DNA from: Yponomeuta sedellus
Taxonomy: Eukaryota; Arthropoda; Insecta; Lepidoptera; Yponomeutidae
Assembly: GCA_934045075.1 (NCBI GenBank)
Contig: OW203729.1
Location: 6,605,816 to 6,669,815 of the forward strand
Reading direction: 5' to 3'
DNA length: 64,000 bases
The translations under genes and the position numbers were made by a program. This document shows, piece by piece, positions 44,301 to 56,700 of the stretch. Position 1 is the stretch's first letter. Every line of letters starts with the position of its first letter. The notes under the pieces were generated by a model. The model was not told the origin of the DNA, ran no database searches, and saw only the letters and a program-made list of their open reading frames with translations.

Positions 44301-45757
44301 TGTTGTGCTCGTAAGTCTGTCAAATAACGTTGTACTCGTAGTACAGTCGACGGCACATCATCCTATACATCCATGCACTCTGCGCCGTCTTATTACGGGT
44401 GACTTTGCAACTAAAATGTATAGGGTGATGTGCTGTTGACTGTACGACAGCAGGTCAACCGTTGCATTTTTGTTGCACAGTAGTTTTTAACTGATTAGAG
44501 CGCGTGTATGTAAAAGTTGATGTGCTGTCGACTGAACTTACAGAAGTTTACTTACTGAAGTTTTTGAAAGAATGCAGATTGGTTACCAACCAATAGGTTG
44601 GTACCTAATTGAAAGAAGACCGAAGGTGAATTTCATAAACTTTGGATAACATTGTTCATGAATTTATTTTACATTTCGCATCAGAAACACAGACTACGGA
44701 ATAGGTACGCTTTTAAAAATAAGTCAAGGCGCTTTGGGGTGCTAACTAGCATCACCAATGGAATAAAAATCATAACTTGTTTTATAATAGTTTTTTTTCA
44801 AAAAGCAAACATCACCTTAATCAGCCTTAAGTATGTCACACAAATTACTCCAAAAGGATAGTTAAACACGCGAGTATACATCGACGACGCACCTAACTGA
44901 ATTTCTGTCAAGTGACGCTACTGGTCGCAATGTATTCCGTACCAATTCATTTAATTTCTTCACAAACATCAACGAAATGTTCCCCTTGTTGCTAAGCTTT
45001 AATAAACCTCAAAAAACGGAATTTTACTTGCCTTCAAGCTTTACAGAAGGTACCACAGTCCCATTACAAAAACGAAAGTATTTCTAGTCAAAATCATCCA
45101 ACGCTTCAGTGATGATTGTACTCTCTGTACGCAGAGTACCTCTGTCATCTCTTAGGACCGTAACCCCTACTCAGTAATGATCTTAGAGTATATACTACTA
45201 TGATGACATAAGTGAGATGCGATCGGTGGAAGTGGGAGAGCTACTCACCTTTCTGACCACCAAACTTTCATAAACCTTTCCGGGCCCTAGAGTCTAATTT
45301 ACATAGTTTTTCAATAGAATGATGTTAGCACGACAATGGTTGTTATTTGCCTCAATTTGGTTGCCTGCGAAGCAATAGCAGTACAATGTCATTCCAGGTG
45401 TATAACCCGCGCAAATTAAATAGGCATCTCTCTCGAAAAAGATAGAGTCGCGCGAGGCGTCGAGTTAAGTAGCACGGGTTATATCATTGCAATGCGATTT
45501 GTTACCAGACTACCGATAGTGTGAATGAAACGACCATTACCGGACTAATACGACTCTATTGAACAACTATGCATTTTAGAGACTCAGGTAGTAATTCACG
45601 GAACCCCTTTGTAGTTCCCACGGAAGATTCGGATTCGCTGGGCTATTGAAACTGGTAGAATAACAATTATTAATTCAACATTATTGTTCACTTTCAGACT
45701 CTGTCCCACGAAAAGGCAGCTAAGGACGGTAAACGATACTTTCGGCGAGTAGAATGA
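41369..45757 (+). CDS. Fatty acid-binding protein (FABP/CRABP-like), gene 2
   Basis: Paralogue of the gene at 26316-27923. Exons are 41369-41438, 42084-42256, 44200-44310 and 45698-45757; exon lengths 70/173/111/60 against 70/170/111/60 in gene 1, with identical phases, giving 137 residues. It starts MPHIAGKYQHYKNEDIDDFF and has VPYLGRKMIKLFSP, FKLGEQYDENMPNG, GHSTKRVYQFDAEG and the C-terminal GKRYFRRVE. Divergence is strongest in the exon 2-3 strands, suggesting a different ligand preference. Introns 2 and 3 are enlarged by MITEs and a LINE fragment; an inverted MITE pair flanks exon 3. AATAAA at 45887-45892 is the likely poly(A) signal. Both donors and acceptors are canonical. Confidence 0.93.
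42320..42560 (+). mobile_element. MITE (family E) in intron 2, forward
   Basis: From GAGTCTCCAAATGCATAGTT to CAATTGAAAAACTATG. The interior (GTATAACCCGTGCTACTTAA, CGCCTCGCGCGATTCTATC) is the reverse complement of the copy in intron 3 at 45301-45585. Confidence 0.8.
42573..42829. mobile_element. MITE with TTAGGGCGAGATAAATAG ends
   Basis: Left TTAGGGCGAGATAAATAGTC and right GACTATTTATCTCGCCCTAA are exact complements. The 257-bp interior has many GCTTAGC/CTTAGC words in both orientations. Located in intron 2 of FABP gene 2. Confidence 0.88.
43306..43629 (-). pseudogene. C-terminal fragment of a LINE ORF2
   Basis: On the minus strand it reads MLRWFEHVERMKEERLTKQI, GRPRRTYIEQIEDVL, STRNRRACMQRLM and WHSLVSAYPFG. 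This RWFGHVERM/GRPR/VSAYP pattern closes many insect LINE polymerase proteins. It is far too short to be functional and lies in an intron. Shorter pieces of the same end occur near 45820-45872 and 58823-58885. Confidence 0.75.
43829..43855. other. GC-rich perfect hairpin
   Basis: GGCGCCAAGGGGG, one unpaired G, then the exact complement CCCCCTTGGCGCC; an isolated 13-bp GC stem in AT-rich intron 2. Confidence 0.85.
44342..44444. mobile_element. Short MITE just after FABP2 exon 3
   Basis: TACAGTCGACGGCACATCAT at the left, GATGTGCTGTTGACTGTA at the right; TA borders. A partial third end (GATGTGCTGTCGACTG) occurs at about 44519. It begins only about 30 bases after the exon 3 donor. Confidence 0.8.
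45301..45585 (-). mobile_element. MITE (family E) in intron 3, inverted
   Basis: Reverse-oriented copy of 42320-42560 (GATAGAGTCGCGCGAGGCGT, AAGTAGCACGGGTTAT), with related short terminal inverted repeats (ACATAGTTTTTCAATAGA and CTATTGAACAACTATGC). Confidence 0.8.
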
Positions 45758-45886
45758 TGATTTAAGTTTGTGCCTAAGTGACTTTGTAATATATACTCAC
45801 ATCTACTCACGTCTGTATCATGGAGGAGTAAGCCAGAGACAGTTTGCCACTTGCCACGATACTGACAGACCTCTTTCTTTTCTTTT

Positions 45887-45892
45887 AATAAA
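45887..45892 (+). terminator. Poly(A) signal of FABP gene 2
   Basis: AATAAA about 130 bases after the TGA at 45755-45757. Confidence 0.5.
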
Positions 45893-47196
45893 TACTAAAA
45901 TATTATTAATGAATTCATAATTTATTCCTCATAGAATCTTAAACTAAATAGTAGGTAGTTTAACTAAATTAACAGGATGCTTCGCAGATTTCATCACTTG
46001 ATACATAAGAAAACATTCTGGGCTAAACTACAAATGTATTAATTCATTTTAATAAAATTCCGGTCTTGATTCAGGAAGGTGGTCATCTGAAAATATTGTC
46101 AAATCCTTCTATAAGTAAAGCTTAATAATTTAAACGGTTTTTTGTACACTTACAGATAAAGAACCTACCATTTCTGTCCGCATGTCTACAAAAAAAAACA
46201 TATCAATATCTTTCATAATTATTAATACATAATAAACTTATTATTTTATTACCCGACATAAAAGTGTGCCCTCAGCCTGGTAGACCGATCACAGTTTGGT
46301 CATCATCAATCATCAGACAAGTTATGCGTCTTTAACTGTACTATTTATAAAAAATGCAATTCTTTAAACACTCCTTAAACGCCATTATAGTATGTGGCAG
46401 AGAGTTTATAAATAATACCGTAAAATTATCCTAGATTAGTGAATTTCTGATATGGTTCACAAAAAAAATCAGTGATCCCAGACCACGTGTGTATTAATAA
46501 CTTTCACACCAAAATCACTTATACTGGTCCCAAACTAGGATAACCCGTGTAATGGCAATCTGCTAAAGGAGCACAAGGTCAAGATAAAAAGTGTTATCCC
46601 ACTAACGGGTAGCGGCATCTCGCGGTGAACTAAAGCGAGGCGGCGCTAGTCGATAATGAGATAGAACTTTTATCGTGACTTTGTCTCCCCTAGCAGGCAA
46701 GGGCATCAAAAACATGGAAACAAATAGACCCGGTTTGACCTACGCAATGTGATGATCGGCCTTACAAAGTTAGAAGGCAACATTAGACTAAGGTGCTGCG
46801 GTGCGCATTTGCTAAGGTTTTAAAAATCCGCGCGTTATATCGCACCGCACAAGCTAAGCACGTTTTTTTATTTCTTCATTATTGTTTAAAATAATTGCAG
46901 TCACAAACTAGTGTATTTCCTAATCTTCGTTTATTTTGAGATTCTTTGTCACTTTCCTTTGAAGTCTAAGCATCATCATCATCTCACAGACAGTCGATCG
47001 TCAACTCCGTTTACCATATTATTGACGTGGCAATGCAGTAACAGTTCAAACTATTTTCTCACTAATATTAGTAAATAGGGGCCGGAAAATGTACTCGAGT
47101 TGACACCGACCGAGGGTGAGATATTCACAGTTCACGGAAAAAATGCATATCTCACAGTTTACTTGAATGAGGCAGAATATATCACAAAACCGTTCC
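45893..47196. other. Intergenic stretch between FABP2 and PPIP5K
   Basis: Two genes end here tail to tail. No coding exon seen. The part nearest 47196 should include the PPIP5K 3' UTR, which I could not delimit. Confidence 0.45.
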
Positions 47197-47703
47197 TCAG
47201 TCGTCGCTTATCGTGAAGCCAGGCTTAACGCCCTTACTGTTAGACCTGGTCACCTGAGGCGTCTCGCTAGGCGTATTATTATTGGACTTACGTTCGCTCG
47301 ACGCGCCGGGGTGCGCGCTTTCTTCCGTCACCAAGGTCGTTGTGAACCTACTTCCCGAGGGTTGCGTCAGGTTGTTTTTCACAGAGCAGCCTTCGCTATA
47401 CCGCCTGCTGCTGTTGAGGGCTTCGTTTCTCTTGTTTTTTGTCGGTTTTTCGTAGTCTAGGTTGGGGATGTGTGTGTCTTTGTTCTTCTTGGAGTCCAGG
47501 TCCAAGTTTTTGCTGCTGGAGGGCATTTCCTTGTAGAGTCTCTCTTGGGTCTGCTGTAGGTTGAGGGAGTAAAGGTCGGCGCTTGTGGAGGGCTGGGCGC
47601 TGGAAGGGCCGGCGCGGGGGCTGAGGTCGTTGCGGATGAGGCGGAGGGGGGAGCCGCAGGGGTCCGCTGATAAGGTCTCCTCGTCGTCTTCGCCTTCAGC
47701 GCT
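47197..47703 (-). CDS. PPIP5K: PPIP5K terminal coding exon
   Basis: Acceptor TTAATTTCAG|AGC, phase 0, then [20 protein letters not shown], an acidic-to-Ser/Pro stretch, [16 protein letters not shown], a Lys/Asn-rich segment and the end [13 protein letters not shown] before TGA at 47199-47197. It is a low-complexity regulatory tail. The other long minus-strand frame over the same bases (Pro/Ala/Thr-rich) is a GC-driven shadow. Confidence 0.75.
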   Translation of the reverse strand, partial: SAEGEDDEETLSADPCGSPLRLIRNDLSPRAGPSSAQPSTSADLYSLNLQQTQERLYKEMPSSSKNLDLDSKKNKDTHIPNLDYEKPTKNKRNEALNSSRRYSEGCSVKNNLTQPSGSRFTTTLVTEESAHPGASSERKSNNNTPSETPQVTRSNSKGVKPGFTISDD

Positions 47704-50700
47704 CTGAAATTAAGCCGCAATGGTATATTAAAAATATTCAGCGCCTGCATATAAGAAATCGGGCGCTTTGGTATGCTAACTAGCGCCTCCAATGAAATAA
47801 AAATCATAACTTGTCTTAAAATACAATATGACATGTCGTCTAGAAATTAAAACCAAGCTACAGTACTACACATCATGAAAGTCCCTTCGGGAATGTACGT
47901 TCGCGCAGACTAGGAAGAAGTGTAACGAAAGTACCCGAAGCTATAAGTACATTCAACATGATCTTTAACCGATACGGTTAAGGTGCAGAATTGATTGCCG
48001 CAGTAGCGCTACCTATTTCGCTCACGCTAATATTGCCAAACTAATAGTCACCTGCATCGATGACGTTGAATCAACCAATAGCAACAAAGGCGCGCGGCCT
48101 GCCATAAAATGAAACTATCTGATTGGTCGATCAACTTGCCGCACATCCAAAATTTGGTCATCTGCGCAGGTACATCCGCGGGACTTATTTCTTGTGTAGC
48201 ACTGTACCTTTGTAGAGGAATGTCTTAACATAGCATACGTACGGTGAGGTCGTGGTCGGTGATGGAGCCGGCGGTCGCCTCGTTACTGTTGAAGTCCAGC
48301 TCCGAGGTCATCGACACCGGCGTCACGTCGCCGCTAACAGAAGACCCTGCCGACATGACGGGGGTCAGCCAATGCCGCTCAGTTGCGGATTTATGGTAAA
48401 GGGAGCTATTCTGCTAGAACAGTGATTCTTAACCGGTCGTTCGCGGACCACTGGTGATCCCTGGAGGCATTCCAAGTCGCCCGCGAAGCCATTATTGCAA
48501 ATTAATGAGTAAGTCGTAAAATTATCCGTGGTCTGGCCTGCAAAGCTAAGTATCACACTTTTAAAATTGCAATAACTTTTTAAGTGTACAAGATATACAT
48601 TCGAAGAAAAAAGATCTCGAAAAAGAATTAATTTTGTGTACTACTACTTGATAGTAGGTACCTTCTGAATCGGTACATGACTGAAAATAAAACTATTTTT
48701 TTGAGTCGTCGTCGTCAGGCTATACTAGTCCACTGCTGGACAAAGCCCTCCCCTAATGAGCGCCACGTTGTGCTATCATAGGGGGTAATGCCCATAATCC
48801 CCTGCATAAAGGAGGCGCTGCTGCCCACCCCCCCGGTTTGTGTCCCTTAGTCGCCTTTTACCACACCCGCGGGAGGAATTTTTTTGAGTAACTAGTTTAA
48901 AATAAAACAAAATTAAAACTGTAGCACTCAGTTTTCCAGGTCAGTGTAGATCAAACAATCCTTTATTTATTTACATTTAGGTGCCGCATATTACCAAAAA
49001 CAAACTGGGTGGTCCCTGACAAAACACAAATTTGATAAAATGGTCCCTCATGAAAAAGGTGTTAGTTTCTCTTTACCACAGACTACTCCAACTGAATTCA
49101 AGGAATCGCGCTTTTATAAATCAGACTGTATATATTTTACGTAGTGTCCAAGGAGATGCTTACATAAATGAGCAAAATTATCACTTTAATATTCGTATCG
49201 CTATGTTTGGACCAGGTACATTACAACGTCTTAGAACTAGTCTGCGCACTTTGTGCAACGTTTTCCTCGGAACGAGCATGGCTGTTGACTGAGAGATCTA
49301 GTCTCTAGCGATACTAGAGTATTATAGGTCTTGTGCCGATTCGGAAACTTTGAATTTCTGCGTCTGGGGTATTGTGGATGAAATTCATAATGAGTTATGA
49401 ATAATACTCATAAATTAATATCACGAATGTACAGTAATATTTGGAAACTACGTGCTTACCCCTACTGTGCCAGAAGAGGGGTTTTCTTTTTCGAGTGTAT
49501 GTATATTGTTGGTATGTATATTTCTTTGTTACGCTCAGTAGCCTAAACGGCGTTGATAGATTTAAGCTAAAAGGTGTCATTTAATTTTTCTTAACTGTGA
49601 GAATGACACTAGGATATAAACGTTAGTTAATTTTAAAATTTGTACGCAGCCTGGTACTTCATTTTTAAACACATTTTTTTATTTGAAAATGTCATGCATT
49701 TATTACCGCTTCAGAATTACAGAAAGAACGCACTGATTTATTATTACACTCAATATGCTATTATAAATAAGAAACATTGTGGGTTATTTTTCTCGCTATA
49801 GTTCGCTGACACGAAGCTTACTAGTCATTTAAAGACCTATAACTTTAATCTAGGTAAACAATGTATAATGTATTTAACAGCAGTTTCATCGACTCGTGAC
49901 ACGGATGGCGTGCGAGTCGTGCAATATAATTTAACGAAGCTTATTCGTGCATGCATGCATTTTAATATTCTAATTTATGATGGTTTCGTATTAAGTAGCT
50001 ATTGTACAAGAACATGTTGCTACGTCTACGATGCTTGCTATCAAGGTAAAGAATAAACCAAGAATTTTTTTATGGATGTGTAACAACTAAGTATAATACT
50101 AGTGTTGATCTGTAAATTGTAAACCGATCGAGACGTTATTCTGCTCATCATCATACTGAATAATATTTGTTCTTCTTGACAAATTAAAAAAATGCAGTAG
50201 ACCAATTTTGTTGTTCAGTATAATGAGTATCATACTGACAATTGAGTGTCGGTTTAAAATGTACAAATATTACTTTGTTGACCCCGTATAATAATTTATT
50301 ATATTTTACATTTACATACAAGCACATACATTGCTTCTGGCCCCACACTAGGATACCCTGTGTCGTGGGAACCAGAAACAACGACATCACAAACATGTAA
50401 ACATCCAAGACCTGGGCTTTTTTTTTGTTCCCAGCCGGGATTCGAACCCGGGACCTCTTGCATGGTAGGCAGACGCGCTACCGCTACGCCACAGAGGTCG
50501 TCAGTGTAATAATAATATATAGGTATATTTACTCCAATTAAGTCTGTTGTCGACTTAATTGGAGTAAATATATATATTATTAATATTCCAGTATTATCTA
50601 TGTAGGTACTTGACATTCGGCTACAGGAAGAGACTACAGGCCGCTTGCATGTACCAGGTACCTGTTTCTTGATTGTGGCTCCGACTGCTCGCAGACTATG

Positions 50701-53700
50701 AGCCGGCGAGCTGGCTAATTGACGAACGAACCGACAACCTGACGCATAATATGTCTTACACATGGGGCAGTCGCTTCATCTGAACATGCGAAGGCTGAGT
50801 GGCGCATGGACCTGCTTCTTCGTGAACCATCACCAATGGTAGTGCATGAAGGGGTACAGCGGGGCAGCCTCGCGGGCTCACTGGGATGCCGCTTATAGCC
50901 TATGGTGCCAGCGAACTGGCTACTGTCGCGTGTACCGACTACGTGATGCATGCAGGGGCTCAGTGGCGCATGTACCTGCTACTTGGTGGTGCATGAAGGG
51001 GTGGAGCGGGTCGAGCGCGGAGATGCACAGCGTGGCCGCTTCGCCGTCCCACTGCGGTAGCTTGCCGCCTCTAGCCCATGCGCTACTGGAATTACATGAC
51101 ACACGTGGACTGTGAAACGGAGTCGACTTTAGCGAGGTCACTGTTCTCTTTTTACACATACCGCAAAAAGTACGCGTTGTTGAATAACGCAAAGCATGGG
51201 AATAATTTCTTTGGTAACTTTAGCACAAGCAAAAAAAGCTCTTTAATAAAATGTCATAGCAATTGACTGAATCAACTTTCCAGGTTGTTTTGAAGATAAA
51301 AAAATCTAATGAGAATTGCTTTGTCATCTGTGCCATTTAAGTTACTTCAATAAAATTGTAGTTACTTCAATAAAATTTTCAGCTGTCTTTGTCTATCTAA
51401 TTTTAAAGGTTTTCTTATTGAATGTGGTTTAATTTATATTAATCATGAAGGTTCAGCAAACATACACTTCACAAACATATAAACGCGAAATTTAGCATGT
51501 TAAAGGTTAAATTTTTGGATATTTATCACTCGCACAAGCACTTAAATGTTTGAGACGCAGACCACATCAAATATTATGACGCAGGATACTTTTTATCCCA
51601 ATACCACGTGAATGACGTCACGAGCACAACTGTACAGTAAAGTTTAACAGTTCTCACCCGCTGCTGCCGGGCACAAGCTATTCTGAAATAGACTAGCTTT
51701 GAGACGGATGTTTCAATTTTAATACTACTAATGGTGTTGTTATATCAAATTCTCAGCTTGGCTTAGACCTTACGTTTATAAAAGCCAGCTCAAAATGATG
51801 CCTGACTTGGACCTAGTTTTGCTAAAGTCAACCCGTAATAAATGAGTGTTTCGGGATGCACATGACTTGTGTAAATATATAAGGAACTGTGAATTTATGA
51901 CGTAAGACAATTTTATTCGGGGGCAGAGGGTCCGAAAAAGTTTTAATTTCTCATATTGTGGTAAAAATAAGACACATTGCCTTATATAGAGGCGTGGGGT
52001 CAGAAAGTGATTACTTGTCTCGAATAATGAACTGACAGCCCCTGAGTAAATTGCGAATGTTTATTAATTATTTGTGTGATAAGTAATTCATGATTTTATA
52101 CATTTACACAAGCGTTCTTTGATGGAAATTCGAAATAATTCATTAGCATTTCAAGCATACAATAGGATCTAAAACTGTGATATTGAGCGGGATATAAGTG
52201 CACTAAAAGTATAAAAAAAAACTTTTGTTAATATTTTTTTTATACCTTCGTGATGGTAGACGGTGGCAAGAATCCAGTTACTTTTACGATAATGTCTCTG
52301 TATTATGCCCGACAGTTTACTTGAAGGAAAATCCGCGCAGTCGGGGTGAGTTTGCGATGGAAAAGTAAGATAATATATATATTTTTTATTATTTGTCGAG
52401 TCCGAAGACTTCTAATGAGACCCGAAATACATCCATGTGAAGTCATTTGTTCAAGCATTTCGTAAAAAAACCTTTTCTAGAAGGCCGTTTCCTTTTATTT
52501 CACAGATTAGGATTTTCAAATAAGTATTTTGTAAATACTTAGTTTTTTTTCCGATGTACAATAAAGAATATTTTCATCTCATTTTTTTGTCTCGCGATGT
52601 TAGAATTTTTTTGTTCAAGGTTTATTTCAAGCTTAACATAACATAAGTCAAAGTATTTTTTACGGAAATGTCTTAACTCGTAACGTTTGTCGGATTGAAT
52701 AATAATTTTTGATCGCAATTTTACACATTTCTAAAGCCAGTGTTATTTATAACAAAAAACACAGTTCCTCTAAAGCACTCCTCAGTGACAATTCAAATAA
52801 TCTGTAGCTATGCCTTATCCTGTCCTTCGCGTACACGTTGCCAACTTAATCCAGAATGGTCGGATGCTGATGATTATCGAAACTAGACTCCCACATTATG
52901 GGATCGTCAACAGTTGTCTCAGAGGAGTGTTTTGAGAACTCGTGTTTTTCGTGACTGAAAAATTTGACACGGCGCGCCTAAAAACATAAGACCACATTCT
53001 TCGGAATGTAGCCAGACATATTTTCGGCGTACCGGCGCGCCGTTCCTCGGCGTAAAATAAAGCAGTGAAGTAAAGGTATTAACAACCTATTTATTTATTT
53101 ATCCGTGCCAGCGCTCTTCCAACTGAGCTAATGGGCGACTCACCGGCATCAGTGAAATTTCGAACCTCTTTACAATATTCTCTGAATTATGTTCAGGCAG
53201 CGACATCTGGCTGAAGTAATTTGCATCACTTGCAGCCCCGTAATTTTAAAATTGTCCAAGCATTAATAAAAAGGAATATAGTGTAGTTAAGGTGTAAAGA
53301 ACGTAAAGATCGCCCACCTGTCGTTGGAGTTATTCTTGTCAGAGTTTGAGGCGCAGGCGGAGTTGGGCGAGGAAGGGCCGGCCGAGGAGAGCCCGCTCTG
53401 CAGCTCGCCCGATGACGACATCAGGCTCGAAGGGCCGCTCCAGCCCACGCCTGGGTCGTTCACAAATGGCTCGTTTCGTAAACTATCAACGCCGAAGGAA
53501 CGCCGATGACATTCCGCAGAACACAACTTGTTAAAAGGGGTTTTTATTACTTGTGCCTATAAATTATTGTTTGCATATATTTTTACATTAATAGTGATAT
53601 TATTATTTTTACTTTACACTGTGATATGTAGTAGGTACATATATTAACATTTGTATGCCTCAGTGGAAAAACATGCTGGAATTGTAATATTTTTATAACA

Positions 53701-56700
53701 CTTACACTAATGTATTGTTTTACAAATAAATGTTATCTTATCTCATGTGTATAAATGTAAAAATATGTGTAGTATTCACATATAATGGACTTTTCGTGTT
53801 AAAGGATGTATGCGTTCCAGAAATTAAGGAAACGTAGTATTATACAATGCCTCTAAAAGAGAGTCTGTCTGTCCTCTTATTCTTGCTGGGCCACAATGGC
53901 ATTTTCTGGACATTTTCGCATCTAGAGCTACCAACTCACCAAAGTGCACTTCATGTCAGCGATGATGATGATGATGAAGATAGTGATATTAGTATTAATG
54001 ATGATTAAAGATTTTAATAAAAATATGTTATATTTACTTGCGCGGTTTTTGCTGGTTGTGACGAAAAGAAACGTAATTATCACTCGTCGTAAATTCACTT
54101 TTAACGTGGAGCACCGCACTTTATAAAATGGAAACATTCACTAACAAATAAAATATATAGACTCAGATATTCAGACTCGTATTGAAATTCAAAAATGTGC
54201 CTGGCCCAAAAGGTTTGTAATCTCTGATATGTCAAACAATTATTTTATAACTGTCAGAATTCTACGGAATGAAAAATCAGACTGTAGGTAACTATTGGTC
54301 TTATTGACCGCCGCGTGGCATTCGTCGCGGCCTCCACTTGTCGCAGCTATAATGTATAGTGTAGTGTCTCTAAAGCCAAATCTAAGCCTGTTTCTTTAGC
54401 CCGGCTGAGTAAACTGGAAAACTGTTGCTTCTTCTTCAGGCTATATTAGTCCACTGCTGGACATATCCCTCCCCTAATGAGCGCCATAGCGCAAGGTTGT
54501 GCCATCATTGGGGGGTAATGCCCATAACTGTTGCTTATATGTATTTAATTATATAAGTATTTATTTTTAGGTGTATATGTACATTATTCTTTAAGCATAT
54601 GTTGCTTATATGTATTTAGTTGCACGAGTATTTATTTTTAAGTACCTATCTATATTTTCATTTAAATATATGTACTTTATATCGTAGGTACTTATAATTA
54701 TACTCTCGCACTCTTTTGCTATTTCGTATCAATATATTTTCGATTTAATTATTTATGTACATGCACGTACCGACTATAGTATTCTTCATGCAATTCACTC
54801 CATCCAAAGGTTGTCTGGCAGAGATCGCTCTTAGCGATCTTACTTAGATTTAAGAAATAAATCATGGTTGTATCCTTTTTTCTCGTTGTTCACATAAGTG
54901 TTCTCTATCTATCTATCTGGACCATCACAGCGTGACCCTTTCTCCTCTAGAAATACCAACTCTTCAGAGACCACTTACACAACGTGACTCTTTCTCCTCT
55001 AGAAATACCAACTCTTCAAAAACCACTTACTATTGATCGGGGACGGTCGCTTGGCTTTTGTCCGCGGTGCAAGAGGCGGCCGAAACGCCTCCAGGTCGGA
55101 GCGAAAGTATCTTTAAAACCCAGTCTACGCATGTCCCCGTCTTTCGACTACACCATCAGAACAAGACCCGTTATCCCCTACAACTACCATCTCCTGAAAG
55201 ACCACTTACTGTTGGTCGGCGACCGTCGCTTGGCATTCGACTGCGGCGCGGGCGGCGGCGCGCTCGCCACAGGTGCAGCCGAAACGCGCTCCAGAAACGC
55301 ATCCAGTTGACGCAGCGACAATGCATTGTGCAGTGTCTCTAGAGGACGGATGGCCGGGACTCCTCCGAAGCCTTCTAAGGCCGCTGTAATTTTGGGTAAA
55401 AGATGTTAATGGTCCCGAAAGAACTGCACACACGTTTTAATTTTGTCCCTGTCCAATTCTGCATCAATTTCAGTTAAGGCTGATTTTGTATCTAGTATTC
55501 ATGTTTGTTTAAAAATCTAACATTTTTTTATGATAATACTCACTCTTTTACAATCATTAAAAATGTTAGAATGTAAATCTTCGAACTATTTGGCCCTTAG
55601 TAGAGCTGAAACGTCAGAAACTGCCAAAAATAATCGAATGTATCAGGACGAATCAAATGTTTCAGAATGACAAGTATACAGGGTGTCTCATTCAAATCGG
55701 TCAGTATGGGAAAGTCTGAAACTATAAGACATACGAAGATCTGTTCTGAGGAACCATCTCATCGATTTTGATAACAAGAAAAACTGCATTCATACATTTT
55801 AAAAAACATCTGTACTCCGTTCGGGAATCGAACCCGGTTGTTTTGAAAAAAAAAACCTACACTATTTCTATTTAGATATCGATTGTGTAGGTCTTAAGCA
55901 GTAAATGTGTGTATGAAACATGATGTCTAAAATGAATAAAATGCATTGTTTTCATACAAAATGCAATCGCAAGATCGTTATCTAAACGTTTTGAATATTG
56001 TATTAAAAAGTCGGTGGTCACTTCGAGCACCTTCTAAAATAAATTAAAGTATGTGAAAACAATGCATTTTATTCATTTTAGACATCATGTTTCAAGACCT
56101 ACACCAAGACCTACACAATCGATATCTAAATATAAAGAGTGTAGATTTTTTATTCAAAACATCCGGGTTCGATTCCCGAAAAGAGTACAGATGTTTTTTA
56201 AAATGTATGAATGCAGTTTTTCTTGTTATCAAAATCGATGAGATGGTTCCTCAGAACAGATCTTCGTATGTCTTATAGTTTCAGACTTTCCCATTCTGAC
56301 CGATTTGAATGAGACACCCTGTATAATATTTATGTTTGTGTGGTGTGTATTAAGAAAGTGGACCAGAGAGTATTGACCAATTCCTTTGGCGATTGTATCT
56401 GAATCCAGGAAGCGACAGTTTATTTAATGATGATGACTCCATTTGGGTTCTGTAGGTGGATATCACATTCTGTTTTTAATGAAGCGGATGCATTCATGAT
56501 GCTCAGATAGTATTTGTTTGATACCGCGGTTACACTAGAGTTAGGTAGGAATTGTTAAAATCTCGGGACTTTCGTACGCACTACACATTAATAATTACCC
56601 GGATACAGTTACTTGAATTTGTGTCAGAGTCGTGAAACCATGATTGGGATTCTTTCAACAAAAATTCAAGTAAGTGTACCTGGAGTTAAATTAATAATCC

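Noticed and set aside
47457..47834. Pro/Ala/Thr-rich minus-strand frame over the last PPIP5K exon
   Set aside because: It reads across the acceptor at 47704; the alternative frame is in phase with the upstream exon and reaches a proper stop.
53324..53534. Plus-strand ORFs over the PPIP5K Ser-rich exon
   Set aside because: Shadows caused by GC-rich codons; the minus-strand frame has the splice donor and fits the neighbouring exon phase.
54984..55433. Several ~75-108-codon ORFs on both strands
   Set aside because: All overlap the phase-verified exon 55210-55383 or its duplicate and lack independent support.
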